In this document: positions 1-6,335 of the stretch, piece by piece | How the letters are laid out: every line of letters starts with the position of its first letter | Numbering within the stretch: the stretch's first letter is position 1 | Assembly (NCBI GenBank): GCA_009774345.1 | Contig: VSNR01000143.1 | Location: 1 to 11,134, forward strand | Direction of reading: 5' to 3' | Source of the DNA: Lachnospiraceae bacterium | Lineage (GTDB): Bacteria > Bacillota > Clostridia > Lachnospirales > Lachnospiraceae | Length of the DNA stretch: 11,134 bases | Notes under the pieces: model-generated | What the model saw: the letters and a program-made list of their open reading frames with translations, nothing else | Told to the model about the DNA's origin: nothing | Databases searched by the model: none | Position numbers and translations under genes: made by a program

Positions 1-2
1 AA

Positions 3-593
3 CCGTTTTCAGATACCCAAGGTGGCATAGCTTCCAATGATATGCCTGTTTTTAGTATGCGAAGTATGAGTTATTTAACAGAACTATTGCAAATATTCTA
101 TGATTTGTCATTGATAGAAAGTGATGATTATATTTTGGAAATGGAAAAATTAGATGTAAACAAAATTGTAACCGACTGTCTGATTGACAAATATAACGAA
201 CTAAAAGAACTGTCACCTATTATAAAAATAGAAAATGCTCCTGTATGGATCATTGGAAATGCTGTTGCCTGCAAAAGAATTATTGATAACTTGATTACAA
301 ACGCTATACGGTACGCTAATAATTTTATCGAAATCGTGCTGGACGCAGATGGTGTCTTTACAGTAAAAAACACAACATCAGAATTAAAAAATATAGATGT
401 TACGATGCTCTTTCAAAAATTTTATACAGTAGATACATCACGTTCAAACGGAAATGCAGGGTTAGGGTTATACATTGTAAAAGAACTGTTAAATAAAATA
501 GAGGGTGGTATAAAGGAAATTTATTACAATAATAATATATTAACAATTTCTGTTTATTTTAAACTTTGCTATGAAACTATAAATACACGTTAA
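3..593 (+). CDS. Sensor histidine kinase, C-terminal part (5' end outside window)
   Basis: This is the catalytic end of a membrane sensor kinase that would autophosphorylate on a histidine and pass the phosphate to a response regulator. The frame is open to the window edge, so the sensor, the membrane segments and the H-box are missing. Counting from the ATG at 42, residues of about 8-36 resemble the second DHp helix (SYLTELLQIFYDLSLIES). The ATP-binding domain follows: N-box RIIDNLITNAIRYA near 79-92, an F-box-like LFQKFYTVDTSRS near 123-135, and G2 box NAGLGLYIVKELL near 138-150. A classical DxGxG G1 box is not evident, which is also true of a group of Gram-positive kinases with the FYTxDxSRS signature. 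The cognate regulator is probably upstream, outside the window. Codon use is much more A+T-rich than in the helicase gene that follows, which may indicate separate acquisition. The signal sensed cannot be inferred. Confidence 0.88.
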   Translation, partial: PFSDTQGGIASNDMPVFSMRSMSYLTELLQIFYDLSLIESDDYILEMEKLDVNKIVTDCLIDKYNELKELSPIIKIENAPVWIIGNAVACKRIIDNLITNAIRYANNFIEIVLDADGVFTVKNTTSELKNIDVTMLFQKFYTVDTSRSNGNAGLGLYIVKELLNKIEGGIKEIYYNNNILTISVYFKLCYETINTR

Positions 594-599
594 AGTGCG

Positions 600-752
600 G
601 TAACTGTGGGGTTACTGTTCAGACAGGACTTAGCATTTACTGCTAAGTCCGTGAAAAAACGTATAGCTTTTAAGTAAAAATCCATTTGCGAAGCAAATTT
701 TGCATGGATTTTTACTCGTTACTGACACGGAGTGAACAGTAACACTGTGGGT
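600..752. repeat. Nested palindromic intergenic element
   Basis: Several perfect inverted repeats are packed inside one another. The outer arms are GTTACTGTTCA (611-621) and TGAACAGTAAC (733-743). Within them lie a hairpin with arms GGACTTAGCA (626-635) and TGCTAAGTCC (641-650), and a second hairpin with arms AGTAAAAATCCAT (673-685) and ATGGATTTTTACT (704-716). A further GTTACTG copy at 718-724 can pair with CAGTAAC at 737-743 in place of the outer arm. Near-direct copies of TAAC(AC)TGTGGG flank the whole at 601-610 and 741-751. None of the stems is followed by a clean T-run, so a simple terminator is unlikely. It resembles a non-coding repeat or a MITE-type element of the kind scattered through Lachnospiraceae genomes; that identity is inference. 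Confidence 0.6.
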
Positions 753-783
753 ATTGGGTCGAGTAAAATTTAGTAAAAATCTG

Positions 784-813
784 TTGATATCCCTATGCTC
801 AATATCGTATAAT
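784..813 (+). promoter_or_regulatory. Sigma-A-type promoter for the helicase gene
   Basis: TTGATA (784-789) and TATAAT (808-813) are separated by 18 bp. Transcription would start near 820, giving a leader of about 80 nt before the helicase start codon at 900. This is the best match to a vegetative promoter in the window. Confidence 0.7.
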
Positions 814-846
814 AAGGAAAATAGCCGAAGGGAAGTGGAAAGGGCG

Positions 847-903
847 ATGTCTATACAATCAATGAAGCTTGGAGGAAACAGAAAGCGGGGCGTCAGAGCT
901 TGA
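847..903 (+). CDS. Putative 18-aa leader peptide overlapping the helicase start
   Basis: An ATG at 847 opens an 18-codon frame, MSIQSMKLGGNRKRGVRA, whose TGA (901-903) overlaps the TTG start of the helicase gene (900-902) as TTGA. It lies in the leader downstream of the 784-813 promoter. Upstream purine-rich sequence (GTGGAAAGGG, 835-844) could act as a ribosome binding site, although the GGG core sits close to the ATG. The peptide is basic and has no recognised family. The helicase start itself has only a weak GCGGGG at 885-890, so translation through this frame could bring ribosomes to the TTG. It may be a chance frame; nothing but position and overlap supports it. Confidence 0.3.
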   Translation: MSIQSMKLGGNRKRGVRA

Positions 904-3900
904 GTACAGTAAAAAATGTACTGACACTATTTGAGGAAGAGACCCAAGAATGGTTTCAAAATACGCTTGGCGAGCCGACGCTGGTACAGAAGGAGGCATG
1001 GCCGGGCATCAAAGCAGGACAGCATGTGCTGGTTTCAGCGCCTACAGGAACGGGAAAGACACTTTCTGCGTTCCTTGTTTTCTTGGACCAGATGAAACGG
1101 CAGGCGAAGGAAGGTGCTTTAAAAAGGGAGCTGTGGTTGATCTATGTCTCACCTTTAAAGTCCCTTGCGGCAGATATCCGTGAAAATTTAAGGCGCCCGC
1201 TGGATGGGATTGGAAACGGTGTCGGGTCACAGGAGGAGATTACTGTTGCAATTCGGACGGGAGACACTCCCCAGAGGGATCGGCAGCAGATGGTCAGAAA
1301 ACCGCCGCATATTCTGATTATCACGCCGGAATCCCTGTATTTGATGCTGACCAGCAAGACGGGACAAAATGTGCTGGCAACGGCAAAAGCTGTCATCATA
1401 GATGAACTTCATGCATTGATTGACACCAAAAGGGGGGCACATCTGATGTTGTCCCTTGCGCGTCTGGATGATCTGTGCGGCGCTCCGTTACAGCGGATCG
1501 GGCTTTCTGCCACGATAGAACCTTTGGAGGAGGCAGCAAAGTATCTGGCACCAGAGGAGGTCGTCATCGCGGCACCTGACATGAAGAAAAAAATCCGTCT
1601 TGATATTTTGGGACCTTACGCAGATTCTGTGCGGCACAAAAGAAAAGACCCCGTCTGGGAGGAACTGAGCGCACTGGTCTATGAATATTGTCACGACAGC
1701 CGCAGTGTGATTGCTTTTGTGGAGGGCAGAAGGTACGCGGAGAAGCTTGCGTATTATGTGAATCTGATCGGCGGAGAAGACTTTGCGCGCGTGCATCACG
1801 GCAGCCTTTCGAAAGAACAGCGGCAGGAGACGGAGGAAGCGTTGCGCGATGGCAGGCTGCGGCTCTTGTGTGCTACCTCTTCGATGGAGCTGGGCATTGA
1901 TGTGGGGGAGATTGACAAGGTATTGCAGGTCGGATGTCCGCGCACGGTGTCTGGCACGATGCAGCGTCTGGGGCGCGCCGGGCACAACCCGGGGCGGACA
2001 AGCGTCATGTATTTGTTTCCGAGAACGGCGGCAGAGTGCGTATCCTGCGGCATGACAGCACAGCTTGCCAGACAGGGCGGTGTCGAGCAGATTCATCCGC
2101 CCGCACAGTGTCTGGATGTGCTGGCACAGCACCTTGTCTCGATGGCAGCTTTTCGCAGTTATACATTGGATGAAGTGATGAAAATTCTGCCGCGTGCATG
2201 GAATTTTCGGCAAATTTCGAGAGAGGATGTCCAGTCGGTACTCTGTATGCTGGCGGGAGACTATGAGCATGAGCGGGATCTTCCAGTGCGTCCAAGGATT
2301 CTCTATGACAGGATTCATGAGCGTGTGGAGGGGGATGGCTACAGCAGAATGCTGGCAGTCTCAGCAGGAGGCACGATTCCTGACAAAGGGCTTTACACTG
2401 TAAAAACAGAGGATGGCGTCAAACTTGGGGAGGTTGACGAGGAATTTGTCTATGAATCGCAGCGGGGCGACCGCTTTATCCTAGGTGCATTTGCATGGAA
2501 AATAACGAATATCAGCCGCGATCTTGTCACTGTCGTGCAGGCTCCTGTGGAGGGCGCCAGACTTCCCTTCTGGAAAGGAGAGATCAAAGGGAGGGACAGG
2601 CGTACTGGAGAGGCATTTGGCCGCATGTTTCATAGGTTACAACAGGCACACGAGGACGGAAAACTATCAGATGCGCTGCATGAGATGGGACTTGACAGCA
2701 CAGCAGTTTCCCTTGCTGCGGGTTATTTAGAACGGCAGATCAGAGCGCTTGGGTGCTTGCAGGATGACAAGACCATCTTGGCAGAACATTTCAAGGACTC
2801 GTCAGGAAACAGTCAGGTGATGTTCCACTCTGTATTTGGCAGGCGGATCAATGCACCGCTGTCTCTATTAGCTGCACAGACAGTGAGAGACCATCTTGGC
2901 ATAGAGATTGGCAGCGTGGATGAGGAGGATGGATTTTTGCTGTATTCGTATGGAAACAGAGAACTGCCGGAAGGTATCTTGCAGCGCATAGATCCTGACA
3001 CTTGTGTCAGAAAACTGGAGATTATGCTGCCGGCAGCTCCTGTCTTTAACATGGCATTCCGATATAACTGCGGCAGGGCGTTGATGATGGGCGTCCGCAA
3101 AAACAGCCGCCAGCCGCTTTGGAAACAGCGGTTAAAAAGCGCCGAGTTGTTGGAGCAGGTGGTACGGGAGGACAGGCATCCTTTGATTCGCGAGACGCGG
3201 CGGGAATGTATGCAGGAGCTGTGGGATGCCGAGGGAGTGCGGGAATTATTGTATGAAATCTGTGCCGGTACAGTGAAAGTGCTGGATATATTTACAGAGA
3301 CACCCTCACCAATGTCTCTGCCGCTGCAATGGGCACAGGAAGCGGCGGTGATGTATGACTATGCACCGACGCCGCGGGGAATCCACACCGCAGTGGAAGA
3401 AATGCTAAAAGAGGCAGTAAAGCCGGGAACAAAGGAGCTGTCACAGATACAAGAATCGCAGCTTACGCGGGAAAAACTGCCAAAGGATGCGCGCCAGCTG
3501 CATTCCCTGCTCATGACAGAGGGCGATCTGGCAGCAGGGGAATTGGAAATACCTGTGGAATGGCTGGACAGTCTGGCTCAGAGTGGTAGAGTGTGCTATC
3601 TCGAGCAGGGATTATGGATCGCAGCAGAGGAAGAAGAAAAATATGCTGTGGCACTTGGTACTGGTCTTTTGAACGATGCAGAAGACTGGGATACGAAGCA
3701 GTTTGAAGCACAGCTACAGATTGTCAGGAGAATGCTGCGTTACCGCGGTGCCGCAGATGCTGTCCAGACTGCCGGGCGTTATGGATGGCAGCAGTCTCTG
3801 GCAGAAAAAATATTAAAAGAGCTCTGCCTCCGCAAGGAGGCGGTCTGTCAGGACGGCAGATATTATCATGCGGAATTGTACCGGCGTGCCTGTATACAAA

Positions 3901-5102
3901 CGTTAAAAAACCGCCGCAATGAAGCACAGACCTGCCCTGCGCAAGCCTATGCTGCCCTGCTCTTATCCCGCATGGAGTCCAATGCACCCGCTCAGGAAGC
4001 ACTGCCAAGGATGATAAAGTATTATGCGGGAATGACACTTCCGGCTTCTTATTGGGAGGAGATTCTTCTTCCGCGCTGGGTGAAGCAGTATAAGGAGAGT
4101 GTGCTGGACGCTTATCTTGCCGAGGGTGAGGTGTTCTGGTATCTACAGGGAAAAGGCGGTCTGCGGTTTGATCTTCAGGAGAAGATTGACTGGGACGCGG
4201 CACCGGACAGTCTGTGTGGCGCGATGGACGGTGAACTTAGCGAGAAAGAGCTGCTTTTATATCAGACACTGCAAAAGCGCGGCGCCAGCTTTATGCAGTC
4301 TTTAAACAATGTATTAGGCAGTGAATCGCCCTACGATACACTGATGTCCCTGATGGAAAAAGGGCTGGTCTGTGCAGACAGCTTTGTACCGGTGCGGCAG
4401 TGGCTGAGTCAGGAACATATCAAGAAAGTGACTGCAAAACAGCGCGTGAGTATGTATGTGAAAGCACTGCGCGCCGGGAGATGGGATATCGTGCGCCCGG
4501 TCATACAGCTGACAGAAACACAGTCTGCATTAAAAATTGCTCTGGAACAGTGTTTTGACCGATATGTTATCATCTGCCGCGAGACGGTAGCAGCGTGCGG
4601 GTTTTCGTGGCAGGAGGCACTCTCGGTACTGCGTGTCTGGGAATACACGGGGCAGGCAAGGCGCGGATATTTTGTCGAGGGATTGTCGGGCGCACAGTTT
4701 ATCCGTGGGAAGGAATATGAAGCAGTGGTGCATGAGCTTGCCAGAAACGCGCAAAACAGGCAGGATATTGTCTGGGTCAATGCGGCAGACCCCGTACAGT
4801 GCTGGGGGAAGCTTCTCCCGCACATGGAAGGAAGGAACTTTCTCAATGTGCCGGGGACAGCTGTCGCGTGCTGTAGAGGAATCCCGGCAGCCGTTTTGGA
4901 GCGTCAGGGAGCTACGCTGCGCGTGTTTGAAAAAGAGCTGGCTGAGGCATGTCTGGCAGATTTTTCTCTGTGCTATAAAAAGGGGAAACTCTTTCCATCA
5001 CGCAAGCGCATTGTGGTGAAGAACTACCCTGATTTTGCAGGAGAGGCACTGACACGCGCAGGATTTTACCGAGAAATGCAGGATTATGTGCTGTATCGTT
5101 AG
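900..5102 (+). CDS. lhr: Lhr-type DEAD/DEAH superfamily 2 helicase
   Basis: This is an ATP-dependent nucleic acid helicase of the Lhr (large helicase-related) family, cytoplasmic and associated with DNA repair in studied relatives. Visible motifs in order: motif I APTGTGKT (47-54), Ia SPLKSLA (84-90), RTGDTP (119-124), TPESL (142-146), motif II DELH (168-171), motif III SAT (203-205), motif IV region SVIAFVEGRRYAEKLA (269-284), motif V ATSSMELGIDVGEID (325-339) and motif VI QRLGRAGHNPG (355-365). Beyond the RecA pair come the Lhr-core elements GDRFILGAFAWKI (520-532) and ARLPFWKGE (550-558), then the DEAD/H-associated region around 700-800 with FRYNCGRALMM and RQPLWKQRLKSAELL. The remaining roughly 600 residues form the C-terminal extension; the last residues (LTRAGFYREMQDYVLYR) resemble the usual Lhr end. 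At 1400 aa it is somewhat shorter than E. coli Lhr (about 1538 aa). The TTG at 900 is the only in-frame start between the upstream stop at 822-824 and motif I that also gives a family-like N-terminus. Confidence 0.93.
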   Translation: MSTVKNVLTLFEEETQEWFQNTLGEPTLVQKEAWPGIKAGQHVLVSAPTGTGKTLSAFLVFLDQMKRQAKEGALKRELWLIYVSPLKSLAADIRENLRRPLDGIGNGVGSQEEITVAIRTGDTPQRDRQQMVRKPPHILIITPESLYLMLTSKTGQNVLATAKAVIIDELHALIDTKRGAHLMLSLARLDDLCGAPLQRIGLSATIEPLEEAAKYLAPEEVVIAAPDMKKKIRLDILGPYADSVRHKRKDPVWEELSALVYEYCHDSRSVIAFVEGRRYAEKLAYYVNLIGGEDFARVHHGSLSKEQRQETEEALRDGRLRLLCATSSMELGIDVGEIDKVLQVGCPRTVSGTMQRLGRAGHNPGRTSVMYLFPRTAAECVSCGMTAQLARQGGVEQIHPPAQCLDVLAQHLVSMAAFRSYTLDEVMKILPRAWNFRQISREDVQSVLCMLAGDYEHERDLPVRPRILYDRIHERVEGDGYSRMLAVSAGGTIPDKGLYTVKTEDGVKLGEVDEEFVYESQRGDRFILGAFAWKITNISRDLVTVVQAPVEGARLPFWKGEIKGRDRRTGEAFGRMFHRLQQAHEDGKLSDALHEMGLDSTAVSLAAGYLERQIRALGCLQDDKTILAEHFKDSSGNSQVMFHSVFGRRINAPLSLLAAQTVRDHLGIEIGSVDEEDGFLLYSYGNRELPEGILQRIDPDTCVRKLEIMLPAAPVFNMAFRYNCGRALMMGVRKNSRQPLWKQRLKSAELLEQVVREDRHPLIRETRRECMQELWDAEGVRELLYEICAGTVKVLDIFTETPSPMSLPLQWAQEAAVMYDYAPTPRGIHTAVEEMLKEAVKPGTKELSQIQESQLTREKLPKDARQLHSLLMTEGDLAAGELEIPVEWLDSLAQSGRVCYLEQGLWIAAEEEEKYAVALGTGLLNDAEDWDTKQFEAQLQIVRRMLRYRGAADAVQTAGRYGWQQSLAEKILKELCLRKEAVCQDGRYYHAELYRRACIQTLKNRRNEAQTCPAQAYAALLLSRMESNAPAQEALPRMIKYYAGMTLPASYWEEILLPRWVKQYKESVLDAYLAEGEVFWYLQGKGGLRFDLQEKIDWDAAPDSLCGAMDGELSEKELLLYQTLQKRGASFMQSLNNVLGSESPYDTLMSLMEKGLVCADSFVPVRQWLSQEHIKKVTAKQRVSMYVKALRAGRWDIVRPVIQLTETQSALKIALEQCFDRYVIICRETVAACGFSWQEALSVLRVWEYTGQARRGYFVEGLSGAQFIRGKEYEAVVHELARNAQNRQDIVWVNAADPVQCWGKLLPHMEGRNFLNVPGTAVACCRGIPAAVLERQGATLRVFEKELAEACLADFSLCYKKGKLFPSRKRIVVKNYPDFAGEALTRAGFYREMQDYVLYR

Positions 5103-5119
5103 GAGTTTCTTAGCATGAT

Positions 5120-5150
5120 GCGAAAAAACGGGTCGATATTGCGAAAAAAC
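5120..5150. repeat. Short direct repeat GCGAAAAAAC, 21-bp period
   Basis: Identical 10-mers GCGAAAAAAC lie at 5120-5129 and 5141-5150, their starts 21 bp apart, which is two helical turns. They lie between the helicase stop and the extended -10 at 5175-5183. They could be a protein-binding pair acting on that promoter or phased A-tracts that bend DNA; chance is not excluded. Confidence 0.4.
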
Positions 5151-5174
5151 AGACAATACAGATTCGGCGGGGTA

Positions 5175-5183
5175 TGGTATAAT
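5175..5183 (+). promoter_or_regulatory. Extended -10 promoter downstream of the helicase gene
   Basis: TGGTATAAT (5175-5183) is a perfect extended -10 (TGnTATAAT). No convincing -35 hexamer lies at 16-18 bp, which extended -10 promoters can tolerate. The predicted start is near 5190. No plus-strand gene with a ribosome binding site follows before the terminator at 5229-5261. Confidence 0.5.
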
Positions 5184-5189
5184 AAAAAA

Positions 5190-5261
5190 GGGATTTTGAA
5201 CACACAAGAACCCCTTCTGACCACATAAGGAAGCATATCTGTTGAGGTATGCTTTCTTTTT
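5190..5261 (+). ncRNA. Candidate small RNA of about 70 nt
   Basis: The stretch begins about 7 nt after a perfect extended -10 and ends in a hairpin with a T-run. Its 5' part can form an imperfect stem: GGGATTTT near 5190-5197 with AAGAACCCC near 5208-5216. The 3' part is the terminator hairpin. No start codon with a ribosome binding site is seen inside. No known RNA family is recognised. The alternative is that the hairpin simply terminates the helicase transcript and the -10 match is fortuitous. Confidence 0.3.
5229..5261 (+). terminator. Rho-independent terminator
   Basis: AAGCATA (5231-5237) pairs with TATGCTT (5248-5254), extended by flanking G-T and G-C pairs, with a 10-nt loop. A T-rich tail CTTTTT follows (5256-5261). 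It would end the helicase mRNA and any transcript from the 5175-5183 promoter. Confidence 0.65.
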
Positions 5262-5268
5262 ATGCGCA

Positions 5269-5320
5269 GCCCCATGCAGTGGAAGTATGCCGCTAAGGCG
5301 GCGCATGGGGCGCGCGGCAT
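5269..5320. repeat. G+C-rich competing palindromes
   Basis: Outer arms GCCCCATGC (5269-5277) and GCATGGGGC (5303-5311) enclose a tight hairpin with arms GCCGC (5289-5293) and GCGGC (5298-5302). The alternative pairing ATGCCGC (5287-5293) with GCGGCAT (5314-5320) is mutually exclusive with the tight hairpin. No T-run follows on either strand, so terminator function is not supported. The rest of the gene-free stretch (5321-5404) shows nothing recognisable beyond a short open frame. Confidence 0.5.
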
Positions 5321-5404
5321 TCCCCTACTCGATTGCGCACCAAGCGGTCTACGAATCCGAACAGGAAATTGCAAACGGAGCAGAAGTAGTCGATGCAGAG
5401 GTTG

Positions 5405-5851
5405 TTATAATGTTTTAGTATAATATACAAACTCGCTGTCTCTCTTATATTCAGTGTATCCTTGCTTTGGATAAAAAGAGTTGGTGCGAATGTTCCAGAC
5501 GGGCGTGTCAAGACAAATTTCTTTTACAGCGGGGAACATTTTTTCAATCTCTTGCATCATATAAATGCCATATCCTTTTCTGTGGTAATCTGGACTGATA
5601 AATATTCTTCCAATGTTTAATTTGTCTCCATCTATAAAAAGAATAGCGGCACCTATAATAAGCCCATCGACTGACAATTTGTATAAATGATTTAATTTTG
5701 CCATCTTCGTATGAAACTGAACGGACATATACCCGGGCGGTCCTCCTTTGCGGGGCGCTCCGATCTCTACATCACTGTCGAAAGACCGTTTGGAGATACT
5801 ATTTATCACTAAGGCATCGGATGTGCCAGCCTTTACTAATTCAGTCATCAT
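5405..5851 (-). CDS. GNAT-family N-acetyltransferase
   Basis: This is a 148-aa protein of the Gcn5-related acetyltransferase family, which transfers acetyl groups from acetyl-CoA to an amine on a small molecule, peptide or protein; the substrate is unknown. The core is visible: strand-forming YKLSVDGLIIGAAILFIDG (about 57-75), then motif A GRIFISPDYHRKGYGIYMMQEIE (81-103), with the acetyl-CoA pyrophosphate loop RKGYG (91-95), and a motif B-like end NSFYPKQGYTEYKR (124-137). Its length is normal for a single GNAT domain. GGAGG at 5856-5860 lies 4 nt before the ATG at 5851 and 7 nt before the adjacent ATG at 5848, so either could be used. The open frame continues upstream to 6100, but that extension is not GNAT-like and lacks a ribosome binding site. 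The gene is alone on the minus strand, convergent with lhr and divergent from the nuclease fragment, and is more A+T-rich than lhr. Confidence 0.85.
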   Translation of the reverse strand: MMTELVKAGTSDALVINSISKRSFDSDVEIGAPRKGGPPGYMSVQFHTKMAKLNHLYKLSVDGLIIGAAILFIDGDKLNIGRIFISPDYHRKGYGIYMMQEIEKMFPAVKEICLDTPVWNIRTNSFYPKQGYTEYKRDSEFVYYTKTL

Positions 5852-5855
5852 GTTT

Positions 5856-5860
5856 CCTCC
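5856..5860 (-). promoter_or_regulatory. Ribosome binding site deciding the GNAT start
   Basis: GGAGG on the minus strand precedes tandem ATG codons at 5851 and 5848 with 4 and 7 nt spacing. It rules out the longer open frame that begins near 6100. Confidence 0.75.
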
Positions 5861-5875
5861 GTAAAAAATATGGAA

Positions 5876-5881
5876 ATTATA
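5876..5881 (-). promoter_or_regulatory. Probable -10 element for the GNAT gene
   Basis: TATAAT reads on the minus strand about 25 bp upstream of the start codon, giving a leader of roughly 18 nt with the GGAGG. At 17 bp spacing the -35 would be GTTATT (5899-5904), a poor match, so activator dependence or a weak promoter is possible. Confidence 0.45.
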
Positions 5882-5980
5882 ATATGTATCTCCTATAGAA
5901 TAACACAAGCAAATTTCTATTTCTATTAATAATTTATTGATATTTCCATGAAAATTTTTATCCTGCTCCATGTTGGGATA

Positions 5981-6009
5981 TGCTATAATAAAATGACAAA
6001 TATTTGTCA
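5981..6009 (+). promoter_or_regulatory. Extended -10 promoter with a 16-bp palindromic operator candidate
   Basis: TGCTATAAT (5981-5989) is a perfect extended -10. Five bases later begins TGACAAATATTTGTCA (5994-6009), a perfect 16-bp palindrome over the expected transcription start. This is the usual place for a repressor operator. The palindrome runs into the ATG (6009) of the nuclease-like fragment. It could also influence the divergent GNAT gene, whose -10 is about 110 bp away. Which regulator binds is unknown. Confidence 0.5.
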
Positions 6010-6230
6010 TGATGAAGCTAAGAGACAGGCATGGCAAAGCATTTATTTTTGAATTTAAAGTCATAGACCCTGATGAAGATGAACGGACGCTTGAGGACAC
6101 GCTTGCGAATGCACATCTTCAGATTGAAGAAAAGCAGTATGAGGCAGAATTGATTGCAGAGGGATTTTTGCCCGGACAGATCTATAAATATGGATTGGCT
6201 TTTCGTGGAAAAGAGTGCCTGATTGGCTGA
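6009..6230 (+). pseudogene. C-terminal remnant of a PD-(D/E)XK nuclease-domain protein (AAA-ATPase-like family)
   Basis: The 73-codon frame matches the end of the PD-(D/E)XK_9 domain found at the C-terminus of AAA-ATPase-like proteins that are abundant in Lachnospiraceae. The match includes FIFEFKV (12-18, holding the E-x-K half of the active site), EDERTLEDTLANAHLQIEEKQYEAEL (24-49), and the typical ending IYKYGLAFRGKECLIG. Complete members, as I recall them, are about 500 aa or more, with an N-terminal ATPase domain. Here the ATPase domain and the upstream acidic residue of the nuclease site are absent, and the in-frame stop at 5994-5996 closes the frame. The ATG at 6009 has no ribosome binding site. 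It is therefore read as a decayed tail rather than a working gene, although a promoter sits directly in front of it. A deletion joining an original promoter to the 3' end would explain the layout; that is inference. Confidence 0.7.
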
Positions 6231-6247
6231 TTTTTCACATATAAGTG

Positions 6248-6277
6248 TTTACAACAAGCCATAAAGTGTAGTATTGT
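6248..6277 (+). promoter_or_regulatory. Possible promoter of the UDPGP-HAD operon
   Basis: TTTACA (6248-6253) is followed by TAGTAT (6269-6274) at 15 bp or TATTGT (6272-6277) at 18 bp. Neither pair is ideal, but this is the only hexamer-like pair noticed in the 105-bp gap before the start at 6336. Confidence 0.35.
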
Positions 6278-6335
6278 TAAGTTATGAATGATGGAATCAT
6301 AAAGAAATATATTGAAAGGTTAAGGAAAAGTGGTC

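Noticed and set aside
626..716. Terminator of the kinase gene
   Set aside because: The stems are strong but none is followed by a T-run suited to factor-independent termination; the nested arrangement fits a repeat element better.
600..760. CRISPR array
   Set aside because: The repeats are inverted and of different sequence, without regular spacers; no cas gene is present in the window.
1488..2318. A 276-codon open frame on the minus strand inside the helicase gene
   Set aside because: It lies wholly antisense to the helicase motif IV-VI region, shows no domain that I recognise, and its residue make-up (many His, Arg, Cys) is that of a shadow frame of G+C-rich coding DNA.
3724..4203. A 159-codon minus-strand frame within the helicase gene
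   Set aside because: Antisense shadow with low-complexity Pro/Ser/Arg content and no ribosome binding site or domain.
5406..5424. Two TATAAT sequences (5406-5411 and 5419-5424) as plus-strand promoters
   Set aside because: They lie at the 3' end of the minus-strand GNAT gene in A+T-rich sequence, have no -35 partner, and lead to no plus-strand gene.
5852..6100. N-terminal extension of the GNAT frame up to 6100
   Set aside because: The extension has no GNAT character, overlaps the nuclease tail on the other strand, and the GGAGG at 5856-5860 fixes the start at 5851 or 5848.
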